A program made the position numbers and the translations under genes. A stretch of 36,006 bases of DNA. Origin: a bacterium. GTDB lineage: Bacteria > Myxococcota_A > Bradymonadia > REDH01. This document shows positions 27,244-34,442 of the stretch, piece by piece. Positions within the stretch are counted from its first letter, which is position 1. The number at the start of each line of letters is the position of its first letter. Location: contig JAUICO010000045.1 of assembly GCA_030427825.1 (NCBI GenBank), positions 1 through 36,006 of the forward strand, given 5' to 3'. The notes under the pieces are model-generated. The model was not told the origin of the DNA. It saw only the letters and a list, made by a program, of their open reading frames with translations, and searched no databases.

Positions 27244-27639
27244 ATGCGCTACCACGCCACCGTGTTCACACTCTCTGCCCTGCTTGTACTCAGCGCAGCC
27301 TGCACAAAGGCGGCCGACGAGCCGACTGAAGAAGCAGCCGCAAGCGAAGTCATCCACCTCGAAGCCACCGCGCCCGGGGCCGAAGCCGACGAGGCGCCGC
27401 AACCAGCGGGTTCGGGTGACGGCGCCAACGAAGCGGCGCCGGGCACGGATTCGGCGCCGGGCGCCCCGCAGATGGAACGCGCACCGGCGGCAGAAGGCCC
27501 TGTTCGAGTGACCCCCGCGCAGCGTGACCGGGCCCGCGACCTGCTCATGCAGGACCCTGCTTTCCGCGCGAGGGTTGAAGCGAACCGGCGCAGCGTAGAA
27601 GGTGAGGCACCGGCCCCGGCAAGCCAACCCGGTCACTGA
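27244..27639 (+). CDS. Small Ala/Pro/Glu-rich lipoprotein, unknown
   Basis: A 131-residue protein with a lipoprotein signal ending LSAAC (Cys20). A long disordered Ala/Glu/Pro/Gly linker (~25-95) is followed by a short helical C-terminus (VTPAQRDRARDLLMQDPAFRARVEANRRSVEG). GAGG at 27231-27234 lies 9 bases upstream of ATG 27244; the open frame further upstream, into hemB, is unlikely to be translated. The gene sits on the opposite strand between hemB (divergent) and hemD (convergent, 48 bases). It thereby splits the heme genes into two transcription units. No family is recognised and a link to heme synthesis is not supported beyond position. Confidence 0.75.
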   Translation: MRYHATVFTLSALLVLSAACTKAADEPTEEAAASEVIHLEATAPGAEADEAPQPAGSGDGANEAAPGTDSAPGAPQMERAPAAEGPVRVTPAQRDRARDLLMQDPAFRARVEANRRSVEGEAPAPASQPGH

Positions 27640-27687
27640 GACACCGCCGGTCTGAGCAACCGACGGCGACGCCACACGCGCCGCCCC

Positions 27688-28455
27688 CTACGAGCTCGCG
27701 CTGTGCCAGGCCGAGATCGCGTCCGCGAAGTCCACGATCGTGGACCGCGTCGGCGTCACCACGACATCAAGTCCCAACGCCTGCGCAGCGGCTCCTGTCA
27801 CCGGACCGATCGCCGCGACGGGAACCTCTCGAAGATCCTGCCGGCCTGCAACCTCGGCGGCATCTGCAAAGTTCCGCACAGTCTGCGACGAAGCGAAGGC
27901 AAGGCAGGTGATATCTTCGCATCGCAACGCAGCCAGGGTCGTCGCTGCTGCGGGCGGCACATAGCTCTCATACACCGGCGCTACCTGCACATCTGCGCCG
28001 GCTGCGCGCAACGCGTTCGGCAACAGTTCGCGAGCGTGTCGAGCGCGGGGAAAGAGCACTCTGCGCCCGGCTACGCCGGCCGCGATCATCGCCTCGACCA
28101 GTGACTCCGCGACATAGCGCGGTGGTACGAGGTCTACGTGCCAGCCCGCGGCTTCTGCGGCCTTCGCCGTGGCCGGGCCCGCCACAGACACACGGGCGCC
28201 GCCGAAGTCGCCCACCTCACGACCGCTCGCAGCGAGGGCCTGCGTCATGAAGCGGACACCGTTTGCGCTCGTAAATACAATGTCATCTACCGACGCGGTG
28301 TCCACCCTTCCCAACTCGGCTGCGCTTTCATCGATGGCCCGAAACGCGATCGTCGCGAGCTCAATCGGCTCCAAGCCTCGCGCTCGCAGCGCGTCGCTGA
28401 GACGCCCCGCCTGCGCTCGACTTCGCGTGACAAGTACCCCGGAAGGCCGTTCCAC
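27688..28455 (-). CDS. hemD: Uroporphyrinogen-III synthase
   Basis: HemD inverts ring D of hydroxymethylbilane and closes the macrocycle to uroporphyrinogen III. The family is poorly conserved, but the landmarks are present: N-terminal VLVTRSRAQAGRLSDAL, DDIVFTSANGVRFM, VAGPATAKAAEAAGW, VLFPRARHARELLPNAL, a middle YESY, CLAFASSQTVRNF and the terminal VAAIGPVTGAAAQALGL. About 255 residues is normal. I take GTG at 28455, two bases after the hemC stop, since it begins right before the conserved strand. A GTG at 28485 inside hemC would add ten residues. It is the last gene of the panD-to-hemD block and converges on the small lipoprotein. Confidence 0.93.
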   Translation of the reverse strand: MERPSGVLVTRSRAQAGRLSDALRARGLEPIELATIAFRAIDESAAELGRVDTASVDDIVFTSANGVRFMTQALAASGREVGDFGGARVSVAGPATAKAAEAAGWHVDLVPPRYVAESLVEAMIAAGVAGRRVLFPRARHARELLPNALRAAGADVQVAPVYESYVPPAAATTLAALRCEDITCLAFASSQTVRNFADAAEVAGRQDLREVPVAAIGPVTGAAAQALGLDVVVTPTRSTIVDFADAISAWHSASS

Positions 28456-28457
28456 GC

Positions 28458-29366
28458 TCAGGCGTCCAGCAGCGAGCGCGCGCACGCCGCGCCGAAGGCA
28501 GCAGCCGCCGATTCCGTGAGCTTGCCCTGCGCGACTTCAAGGCGCTCTATATGGTCGAAGCGCCCGTCCCGATACAATCGGAGTTGCAGCGTGAGCCACC
28601 CTTCGCCGTCGAAGCTCGCAGATGCGCCAAAGGGGGTGTGGCAGTCGCCTTCGATGGTCGCGAGAGCAGCACGCTCGGCGGCAACCTGCAGGCGGGTTTC
28701 TGCGTGGTCCAGCACGCCGATCAGCGCGGCCACGTCCGTGTCACCACGGCGCGTCTCTATGGCCAGGGATCCCTGTCCCGGCGCAGGCACCATCTGCTCG
28801 GGCTCAAGCGCCACGAATCCGGCCTCCCAGATTCCGAGCCTGCGGAGGCCGGCCTCTGCCAGGACGACGGCGTCCAGAGCTTCGGACTGGCGCTTCGCAA
28901 GTCGGGTCTCCACGTTTCCGCGAATCGAGATCACCTCACAGTCCGGCCGCAGGGACTGCAGCTGCTTCGCGCGCCGCAATGAGCCGGTGCCGATGCGAGC
29001 GCCCTTCGGCAGGTCCGCGACCGAGGTGACGCCCGGTTCGGCGGCACACAGCACATCGCGTACCGGCGCCCGCTCCGGATACACCGCCAGCTCGAGGCCG
29101 TCCGGCGCCTCAGTGGGGAAGTCCTTCAGGCTGTGAACCGCGATGTCGACACTACGGTCGAGGAGCGCGACCTCAAGCTCTTTGATGAAGAGCCCCTTGC
29201 CACCAATCGCCGCGAGCGGCCGGTCGAGAATTCTGTCGCCGCGTGTAGAAATCTTCACGATCTCAACGGACAGATCCCCGTGGGCCTGCTCCAACAACGT
29301 CTTCACATGCTCGGCCTGCCATAGAGCCAGGCGGCTGGCGCGGGTTCCAATTCGCAGGGTGTTCAA
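28458..29366 (-). CDS. hemC: Hydroxymethylbilane synthase (porphobilinogen deaminase)
   Basis: HemC polymerises four porphobilinogens into hydroxymethylbilane on a dipyrromethane cofactor. The 302-residue product shows LRIGTRASRLALWQ at the N-terminus, KISTRGDRILDRPL, GKGLFIKELE, the catalytic AVHSLKDFPTE (D82), RIGTGSLRRAKQL, ISIRGNVETRL and PAPGQGSLAIE. The cofactor-attaching Cys is C242 in EGDCHTPFGAS. The start codon is TTG, overlapping the hemA stop by four bases (TTGA); no ATG lies near the conserved N-terminus. The non-ATG start may tie its translation to that of hemA. Confidence 0.96.
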   Translation of the reverse strand: MNTLRIGTRASRLALWQAEHVKTLLEQAHGDLSVEIVKISTRGDRILDRPLAAIGGKGLFIKELEVALLDRSVDIAVHSLKDFPTEAPDGLELAVYPERAPVRDVLCAAEPGVTSVADLPKGARIGTGSLRRAKQLQSLRPDCEVISIRGNVETRLAKRQSEALDAVVLAEAGLRRLGIWEAGFVALEPEQMVPAPGQGSLAIETRRGDTDVAALIGVLDHAETRLQVAAERAALATIEGDCHTPFGASASFDGEGWLTLQLRLYRDGRFDHIERLEVAQGKLTESAAAAFGAACARSLLDA

Positions 29367-30679
29367 TTTTCTTCCGTGGTCAACTCGCTGTTTCCGTCGC
29401 TGCTTCGTTCCGACTCCGCGAGGCGAAACAGGCTGCGCGCGGCCCGTATCAGAGAGCTCCGCGTGGCGTCGGGAGCCTCACGCAGTGAAATGGTGGGATC
29501 GTGCAGAATCTTGTTCACCAGTGACACCGCGAGGCGTTCCGCGACTTCCCGGGCTTCAGGATCAAGGTTCGGGTTGTTTCGCACAAGGCGTGCCACCTCA
29601 GCGTCTTTCACCTGGTTCAGCTTGCGCCGCAGCATCACGATGGTCGGCACTGCCTCATGGGACGAAATCCATCGAGACAGATGAGCCGCCTCTTCGCGGA
29701 TGATCGTCTCTGCTTTTGACGCCTCGGCGATCCGGGTGCGCAGGTTTGCTTCGACCACCTTGCCGAGGTCGTCCACGTCGAAGAGGTACACGTTGGGTAG
29801 ACCGTCGCAGCGGGGATCGATGTCCCTCGGCACGGCGATGTCGACCAGAAAAAGCGGCCGCTGTCGGCGCCGCCGCATCGCGTCCCTCACCATGTCCCGA
29901 GTCACGACATAGTGCTGCGACCCGGTCGAGGTGATCACGATGTCCGTCGACTCCAGCAAAGCCGGCAACTCTGTCATCGGATGCGCCAGACCGCCTATGT
30001 CCGCCGCAAGCGACTCTGCGCGCTGCAGACTACGGTTCACGATATCGACACGGTGTACGCCGGTCTCGCGCAGATGCCGCAGGGCCAGCGCGCCCATCTT
30101 GCCGGCGCCGACCACGGTCACACCTTTGCCATCCAGGCGGCCAAACACCTTCTTGGCGAGCTCCACCGCCGCGTAGCTGATCGAGACGGCATTCTCGGCG
30201 ATCGCCGTCTCGGTACGCACTCGCTTTGCTGTCTTCAGAGCGTGGTCAAAGGTACGGGTGAGCAGCTTGCCGACGGTTCCACACTCCGTGCCGACACGGA
30301 ACGCGGACTTCACCTGACCCAGAATCTGCGGTTCGCCGACCACCAGTGAGTCCAGAGAGCCGGCGACACGAAAAAGGTGCTGAATGCCTGCATCGCCTTC
30401 GTAGCAGTACACATATCGCTCGAGCCACGCGGGGTCTGCGTCGGCGCGTCGCGACAGGTAATGGCGCAGCGTCGCAGCCGCACTGTCTGCGTTCGACGAA
30501 CCGACAACAACCTCGACGCGATTGCACGTTGAGATGACGACGGCCTCATCGATGTCCTTGAGGGCTGTCAGCTCGTGCATCGCTTCGACGGCGCTCTCCT
30601 CAGAGATCGCGAGCTTCTCGCGAACCTCGACGGGCGCGCTTTTGTGGCTCATGCCGAGCACGACGACGCGGTGGTTCAT
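29363..30679 (-). CDS. hemA: Glutamyl-tRNA reductase
   Basis: HemA reduces glutamyl-tRNA(Glu) to glutamate-1-semialdehyde with NADPH, the first committed step of the C5 route to tetrapyrroles. The 438-residue product has GMSHKSAPVEVREKL at the start, the thioester-forming Cys (C52) in STCNRVE, LFRVAGSLDSLVVGEPQIL, and the Rossmann motif GAGKMG at 191-196. It also has VNRSLQRAESLA and a C-terminal dimerisation region (about 320-410). The final ~25 residues are an acidic, probably disordered tail (SERSSDGNSELTTEEN). Its ATG overlaps the stop of the CcsA/HemX-like gene by four bases and its stop overlaps hemC by four. The partner HemL is not in the window. Confidence 0.97.
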   Translation of the reverse strand: MNHRVVVLGMSHKSAPVEVREKLAISEESAVEAMHELTALKDIDEAVVISTCNRVEVVVGSSNADSAAATLRHYLSRRADADPAWLERYVYCYEGDAGIQHLFRVAGSLDSLVVGEPQILGQVKSAFRVGTECGTVGKLLTRTFDHALKTAKRVRTETAIAENAVSISYAAVELAKKVFGRLDGKGVTVVGAGKMGALALRHLRETGVHRVDIVNRSLQRAESLAADIGGLAHPMTELPALLESTDIVITSTGSQHYVVTRDMVRDAMRRRRQRPLFLVDIAVPRDIDPRCDGLPNVYLFDVDDLGKVVEANLRTRIAEASKAETIIREEAAHLSRWISSHEAVPTIVMLRRKLNQVKDAEVARLVRNNPNLDPEAREVAERLAVSLVNKILHDPTISLREAPDATRSSLIRAARSLFRLAESERSSDGNSELTTEEN

Positions 30680-31473
30680 GCCCCGATCCGGGGAATGAGG
30701 TAGGCGCCGAGCACTGCGACTGCAGACAGCGCGCCGACCACTGTGAGCCAGGCCGCGCTGCGGCCGCGCCAGCCACGCGAGACTCGCATCTGCAGCACGA
30801 TTCCGAAGATTAACCAGGTGATCGCAGAGAGGATGATGCGGAGGCTCTGGCCGGAATCGCCTTCAACGCGCGCCGACCAGACGAAACCAAGCACCAGCGC
30901 GACAGTGAAGACAACGAATCCCATCGCGATCATGCGCAGGCTGGCCGCGTCCAGTTCTTCCAGGCTTGGCAGGCGCTGAAAGAGCGGGCCGAAGGAGCGT
31001 GCTCGCAGCTGCGAATCCTGGACGATGTAAAGAAGCGCCAGAAATGAAGCCAGGGCAAAAGCCCCGACCCCAATCACCGCGAGCCCCACATGGGTGAGGA
31101 GTATCCACCCCGTCTCGTCCAGCTCTGCCGGCTCTGAGCTGCCAACGATGACGAAGATGCCGAGCAGTATCGCCGCTGAGGGCGCGACCAGCGCACCGAC
31201 GACGCGCAGGGCGCTCTCCCGACGTAGCGCCAGAAAGCCGAAACCCAGCAGCAGGGCGAGCCACATGAACGCGTACTCAAGCTGCGTGAACGCATCGACG
31301 CCGACATCGATGACCAGCGTGATCGCTACGCAGGCGGTCAACGCGATCGCGAGGCGAATCCCCAGCCTGGCAAGCTCAGCTGTGCTCTGCGCTGCACCCC
31401 GAAGGTCAGCGATAAAGAGCGCGGCCGTCGCGACCCAGGTCACGATTGCGATCCCTGCCAGGCTTGTGAGCAT
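30676..31473 (-). CDS. CcsA/HemX-family membrane protein
   Basis: A 265-residue membrane protein with about eight hydrophobic segments and little soluble sequence. It resembles the cytochrome c assembly (CcsA/HemX) family: LLTHVGLAVIGVGAFALASFLALLYIVQ contains the conserved His followed by an Ala/Phe/Ser helix, and LPSLEELDAASLRMIAMGF links to the next segments. The tryptophan-rich WWD heme-handling motif of true CcsA proteins is not seen, which favours a HemX-like role next to hemA. In some bacteria HemX influences glutamyl-tRNA reductase level, but that is family knowledge and not shown here. AGGAG lies just before ATG 31473, and the stop overlaps hemA by four bases. Confidence 0.8.
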   Translation of the reverse strand: MLTSLAGIAIVTWVATAALFIADLRGAAQSTAELARLGIRLAIALTACVAITLVIDVGVDAFTQLEYAFMWLALLLGFGFLALRRESALRVVGALVAPSAAILLGIFVIVGSSEPAELDETGWILLTHVGLAVIGVGAFALASFLALLYIVQDSQLRARSFGPLFQRLPSLEELDAASLRMIAMGFVVFTVALVLGFVWSARVEGDSGQSLRIILSAITWLIFGIVLQMRVSRGWRGRSAAWLTVVGALSAVAVLGAYLIPRIGA

Positions 31474-31514
31474 CTTCTCCTGCTACGCAGACCGCAGCGC
31501 GCGAAGACTCTCGC

Positions 31515-31907
31515 TCAGGCGCTGCGGCGTAGAGGTCCCGGTACCTCTTTCGCGGCCGGGTCTACAATGTTGTTATTTTCGTCGACGAGGACGACCGTGG
31601 GCTTGAAGGCCTCGATCTCTTCTTCGTCCAGCGTGGTGAAGGTCGAGATGATGACCATATCGCCCTTCTTCATCAGGTGCGCGGCGGCACCATTGACACA
31701 ACACACCCGGGACCCGCGGTCGCCCGCAAGGGCGTAGGTCATCAGGCGCGTTCCACGCGTTACGTTCCAGATGTGGACTGCTTCGAATTCTCGAATGTCC
31801 GCGGCTTCCAGCAGCTCCGGATCAAGGGTCACAGACCCTTCATATTCAAGGTCGGCGTCAGTGATCACCGCCCGGTGGAGCTTGGACTTGAACATTTCCC
31901 GTTTCAT
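31515..31907 (-). CDS. panD: Aspartate 1-decarboxylase proenzyme
   Basis: PanD converts L-aspartate to β-alanine for pantothenate and coenzyme A synthesis. The 130-residue product aligns closely with known proenzymes: [16 protein letters not shown], then the self-cleavage site EYEGSVTLD with G24-S25 (Ser becomes the pyruvoyl group). [31 protein letters not shown] and [16 protein letters not shown] follow. It is the first gene of the minus-strand block leading into ccsA/hemX and hemA-hemC-hemD, 41 bases upstream of the former. Its start ATG 31907 is preceded by AAGGGGA at somewhat long spacing. Pairing with heme genes is not a metabolic necessity; both pathways feed cofactors. Confidence 0.96.
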   Translation of the reverse strand: MKREMFKSKLHRAVITDADLEYEGSVTLDPELLEAADIREFEAVHIWNVTRGTRLMTYALAGDRGSRVCCVNGAAAHLMKKGDMVIISTFTTLDEEEIEAFKPTVVLVDENNNIVDPAAKEVPGPLRRSA

Positions 31908-31985
31908 GGTCGTTCAATCCCCTTCTAGGGTTGTTGTTACGGTCGGTGAGGCTCTCCAACACAGAGATGCCGCCCGTCCGAGTCG

Positions 31986-32014
31986 ACTATGTACACTGTC
32001 GTGGGCTGTGTCGA
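31986..32014 (-). promoter_or_regulatory. Candidate promoter for the panD-ccsA-hemACD block
   Basis: Read on the minus strand, TCGACA (32014-32009; five of six to the -35 consensus) and CATAGT (31991-31986; four of six to the -10) are separated by exactly 17 bases. A transcript would begin near 31979, giving a leader of about 70 bases before panD. This is pattern-based only. Confidence 0.35.
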
Positions 32015-32053
32015 ACAAAATCCGCACCCACATCGATTGCGCACTGCGTCATA

Positions 32054-32246
32054 GCGGCCACTTTCGCGCCGCGCAACTGATACCGGCGGCGGAGCTGCGA
32101 GAGGGGTGCGAGACTGCTCGCTACGCGATCAGCACTACCGCTTTCGTGCGGTTGCCGCTGGCAACCGGACTCAATTGCTTCTCGCGCTCTGCCAAAGGGC
32201 TCTCGCCCTTTGGAATCCCATGCGGAAAGCTGCGCTTTCCTCGGGA
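32054..32246. other. Intergenic hairpin array (possible structured RNA or palindromic element)
   Basis: The 476-base gap 31908-32383 has no credible gene. Within it lie successive perfect hairpins. These are GCGGC/GCCGC (32054-32072), GCGAG/CTCGC (32108-32121), CGGTTGCC-gct-GGCAACCG (32149-32167), CCAAAGGGC-tctc-GCCCTTTGG (32192-32213), and GGAAAGC-tgc-GCTTTCC (32224-32240). The last is extended by TCCC/GGGA across an internal loop to 32216-32246. An alternative pairing ACCGC/GCGGT (32137-32152) would compete with the third hairpin. The array falls between the two candidate divergent promoters, so it would not be part of either mRNA leader. No T-tract follows any stem. It could be an unannotated RNA, a REP-like palindromic element, or protein-binding DNA; sequence alone does not decide. 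Confidence 0.6.
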
Positions 32247-32292
32247 GAGAATACTGTGCGGCGCATGCACGGGAACAATCCTTCGCATCGCG

Positions 32293-32338
32293 TTGCAGCG
32301 GGCATGGCGCCCCGCTACAGTAGACGCACAGTTAGAAT
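32293..32338 (+). promoter_or_regulatory. Candidate promoter(s) for the choice-of-anchor-D lipoprotein genes
   Basis: TTGCAG (32293-32298) and TACAGT (32316-32321) are spaced by 17 bases. A second, better -10 (TAGAAT, 32333-32338) lacks a recognisable -35. Either would start a transcript 40-60 bases before the TTG at 32384. The evidence is weak and pattern-based. Confidence 0.3.
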
Positions 32339-32383
32339 GCACCTCGCCGGCGCCCCATGCGTGGGCGACGCTCGGAGGTTGTC

Positions 32384-34393
32384 TTGTCCCTGCTCAACCG
32401 TGCCGAATCGATTCGTATTGCCTCAGCGGTCGCCCTTGTCAGCGGTGTGGTGTTCGCAGCTGCATTCACGTCATGTGACCTCAACGACGGGCCCTGCGGA
32501 ACCGGAGCGGTGTGTGCGCCGGACATGCACGTGGCGCCGAATCCCGTGATCTTTGACGCCCTGGCCGTGGGCGAATCGCAGACGGAGATCGTCTTTGTCG
32601 TCAACACCAGCGGCCGAGCGCTCACGATCGACACCATCACCCTGGTAGATGAGAGTGGTGAGTACGGACTTGCTGACACACCGCAATTGCCGACCGTCAT
32701 CGGCGCCGGCGACCCGCCTCTGGTTGTCCCGGTGACGTATACACGAGGTGCGCAGCGCCACGAATCGGCGCACCTGCTGATCACCAGCGACAGCCGATCG
32801 ACAGACTACGTACGCGTCGAACTCACGCCTGCCACCGAGCTTCCCGATATTGTCTGTACACCGCAGCTGGTGGCGTTTGAGCGTATCACGCCGGCGGCGG
32901 CCAATGAGGCCTCCGGTGGCCGTATTCACAGCGTCACCTGCACGAATACCGGCGAGGCGCCCCTGCGGATCACGGACTTTTCGGTGCTCGGATCCGATCA
33001 CTTTCGCATCGCCGACAGCGCGCCCGACGCCTCGTTTCCGTTGATCCTTGCGCCCCTCGAAGAGCTGGCGATCGGCATCGAGTTCGAGCCTGAATCCGGC
33101 GGCCTCGAAGAAGGCGCACTTGTAATACTCTCCAACGATGGGGATCAGCCCCGCAAAGAGATCCCGCTCGTGGCAAATCGCACCGCGGAGCCATGTCTCG
33201 CGGTGACACACGCTGAGGGCTTTGCGTTTCCTGACACGCGAATTGGGTCCACGACGTCTGAGACCTTCGAGATCAGCAGCTGTGCATCCGGCACCGACGC
33301 ACAGTCTCTGGTGGTGTCCGGGGTGTCGCTGATCAACACGCCCGAGCTGAGCTCCAGCGACGCGTTTAGCGTCATTGCAGGCGACCTCTTTGCCGACGGA
33401 GATCTCACCCTCGCCCCCGGCGAGACCGCTTCCTTTGCCGTCAACTACGCGCCTACAGCCGAGGGCATCGACGACGCGCTACTTGAAATTCGGTCGAACG
33501 ATACGCTGGTGAGCCCGAGGGTGATTCCGCTGTCCGGCGTCGGCCGCAGCAACATCTGCCCCACGGCAGTCGCGACCTGCCGAGTTGCGGGCGGCCTTGT
33601 GGACTCCGATCAATTGACGGCGCCACCGCTGAGTACGCTGGAGTGCAGCGGTACGAGCAGCAGCGCGCCCGGAGGCTTCATCGCGGACTGGGAGTGGTCC
33701 ATCCTCACCCGCCCCGAGGGCTCCACCGCGCAGCTCCAGCCGAACGGAGGCAGCGCGACGCCGAGCTTCTTTCTCGACATGGTGGGCATCTATGAGATGC
33801 AGCTCGAGGTCACTGACGACGTGGGCAACCGCTCCTGCAACCCCGCAGTGGTGACGGTCGTCGTGACCCCTGATGAGGTGATTCACGTACAGCTCACATG
33901 GGAAACGCCCGGGCTGTTGGGGCCGCAGGAAAGCGCGGGCGCCGACCTGGACCTGCACTTTCTGAACCCCGTCGGCAAGTGGCGAGACAGTCCCTGGGAC
34001 GTCTACTACCTTAACAAAACTCCGACGTGGAATGACGTCTCCCACCCCAGGATGGACATCGACGACGTCAACGGCACCGGCCCCGAGATTGTGAACCTCG
34101 ACGACCCCGAGGACGACACCTGGTACCGTGTCGGTGTCCACTACTACAGCACCCCGACAGGCCTTTCTGAACCGGCATTTACCTACGCGACCGTGCGATT
34201 GTACGTGAACGGCATCCTGACCTTTGAGATCGCAGGCAAAGAGCTGGCAAAGTCGGGTGCCGGTGGCTCATGTCAGGGTGAGTTCTGGGACGTCGCCGCG
34301 GTGCACTGGCCCACCGGGAACATCTCGAACATCGACACGGTGTACGACAATATGAACGACTCGATTCCGGGTTCGTGCCCGGAGACGCCGTAG
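32384..34393 (+). CDS. Choice-of-anchor-D / PKD-like domain lipoprotein
   Basis: The 669-residue protein starts at TTG 32384, where GGAGG (32374-32378) is ideally placed 5 bases upstream; ATG 32357 would put that site inside the coding region. The signal peptide ends AFTSC with Cys31, then Asp. Three immunoglobulin-like choice-of-anchor-D (ASPM/SPD-2/Hydin) units follow at about 55-150, 155-260 and 268-385. Typical phrases are NPVIFDALAVGES, CTNTGEAPLRITDFSVLGSDHFRI and FAVNYAPTAEGIDDALLEIRSND. A PKD-like domain (~390-490) spans CPTAVATCRVAG to CNPAVVTVVV. The C-terminal domain (~500-660) begins HVQLTWETPG and contains GADLDLHFLNP and an Asp-rich stretch that may bind calcium. A cell-surface or outer-membrane structural or adhesive role is inferred. 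It is the first of two tandem paralogues. Confidence 0.85.
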   Translation: MSLLNRAESIRIASAVALVSGVVFAAAFTSCDLNDGPCGTGAVCAPDMHVAPNPVIFDALAVGESQTEIVFVVNTSGRALTIDTITLVDESGEYGLADTPQLPTVIGAGDPPLVVPVTYTRGAQRHESAHLLITSDSRSTDYVRVELTPATELPDIVCTPQLVAFERITPAAANEASGGRIHSVTCTNTGEAPLRITDFSVLGSDHFRIADSAPDASFPLILAPLEELAIGIEFEPESGGLEEGALVILSNDGDQPRKEIPLVANRTAEPCLAVTHAEGFAFPDTRIGSTTSETFEISSCASGTDAQSLVVSGVSLINTPELSSSDAFSVIAGDLFADGDLTLAPGETASFAVNYAPTAEGIDDALLEIRSNDTLVSPRVIPLSGVGRSNICPTAVATCRVAGGLVDSDQLTAPPLSTLECSGTSSSAPGGFIADWEWSILTRPEGSTAQLQPNGGSATPSFFLDMVGIYEMQLEVTDDVGNRSCNPAVVTVVVTPDEVIHVQLTWETPGLLGPQESAGADLDLHFLNPVGKWRDSPWDVYYLNKTPTWNDVSHPRMDIDDVNGTGPEIVNLDDPEDDTWYRVGVHYYSTPTGLSEPAFTYATVRLYVNGILTFEIAGKELAKSGAGGSCQGEFWDVAAVHWPTGNISNIDTVYDNMNDSIPGSCPETP

Positions 34394-34442
34394 AGCGCCA
34401 ACATCAGCGCGATGCAACTGAGCTTAGGAGACACCCAGGAAA

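Noticed and set aside
27640..27687. Possible terminator between the small lipoprotein and hemD
   Set aside because: Only an imperfect GCCGGT/ACCGAC pairing and no T-rich run are present.
31771..32549. Plus-strand open frames covering the panD upstream region and the hairpin array
   Set aside because: They overlap panD antisense or the following gene, have no plausible start context, and their translations are Arg/Cys/Ser-rich without domains.
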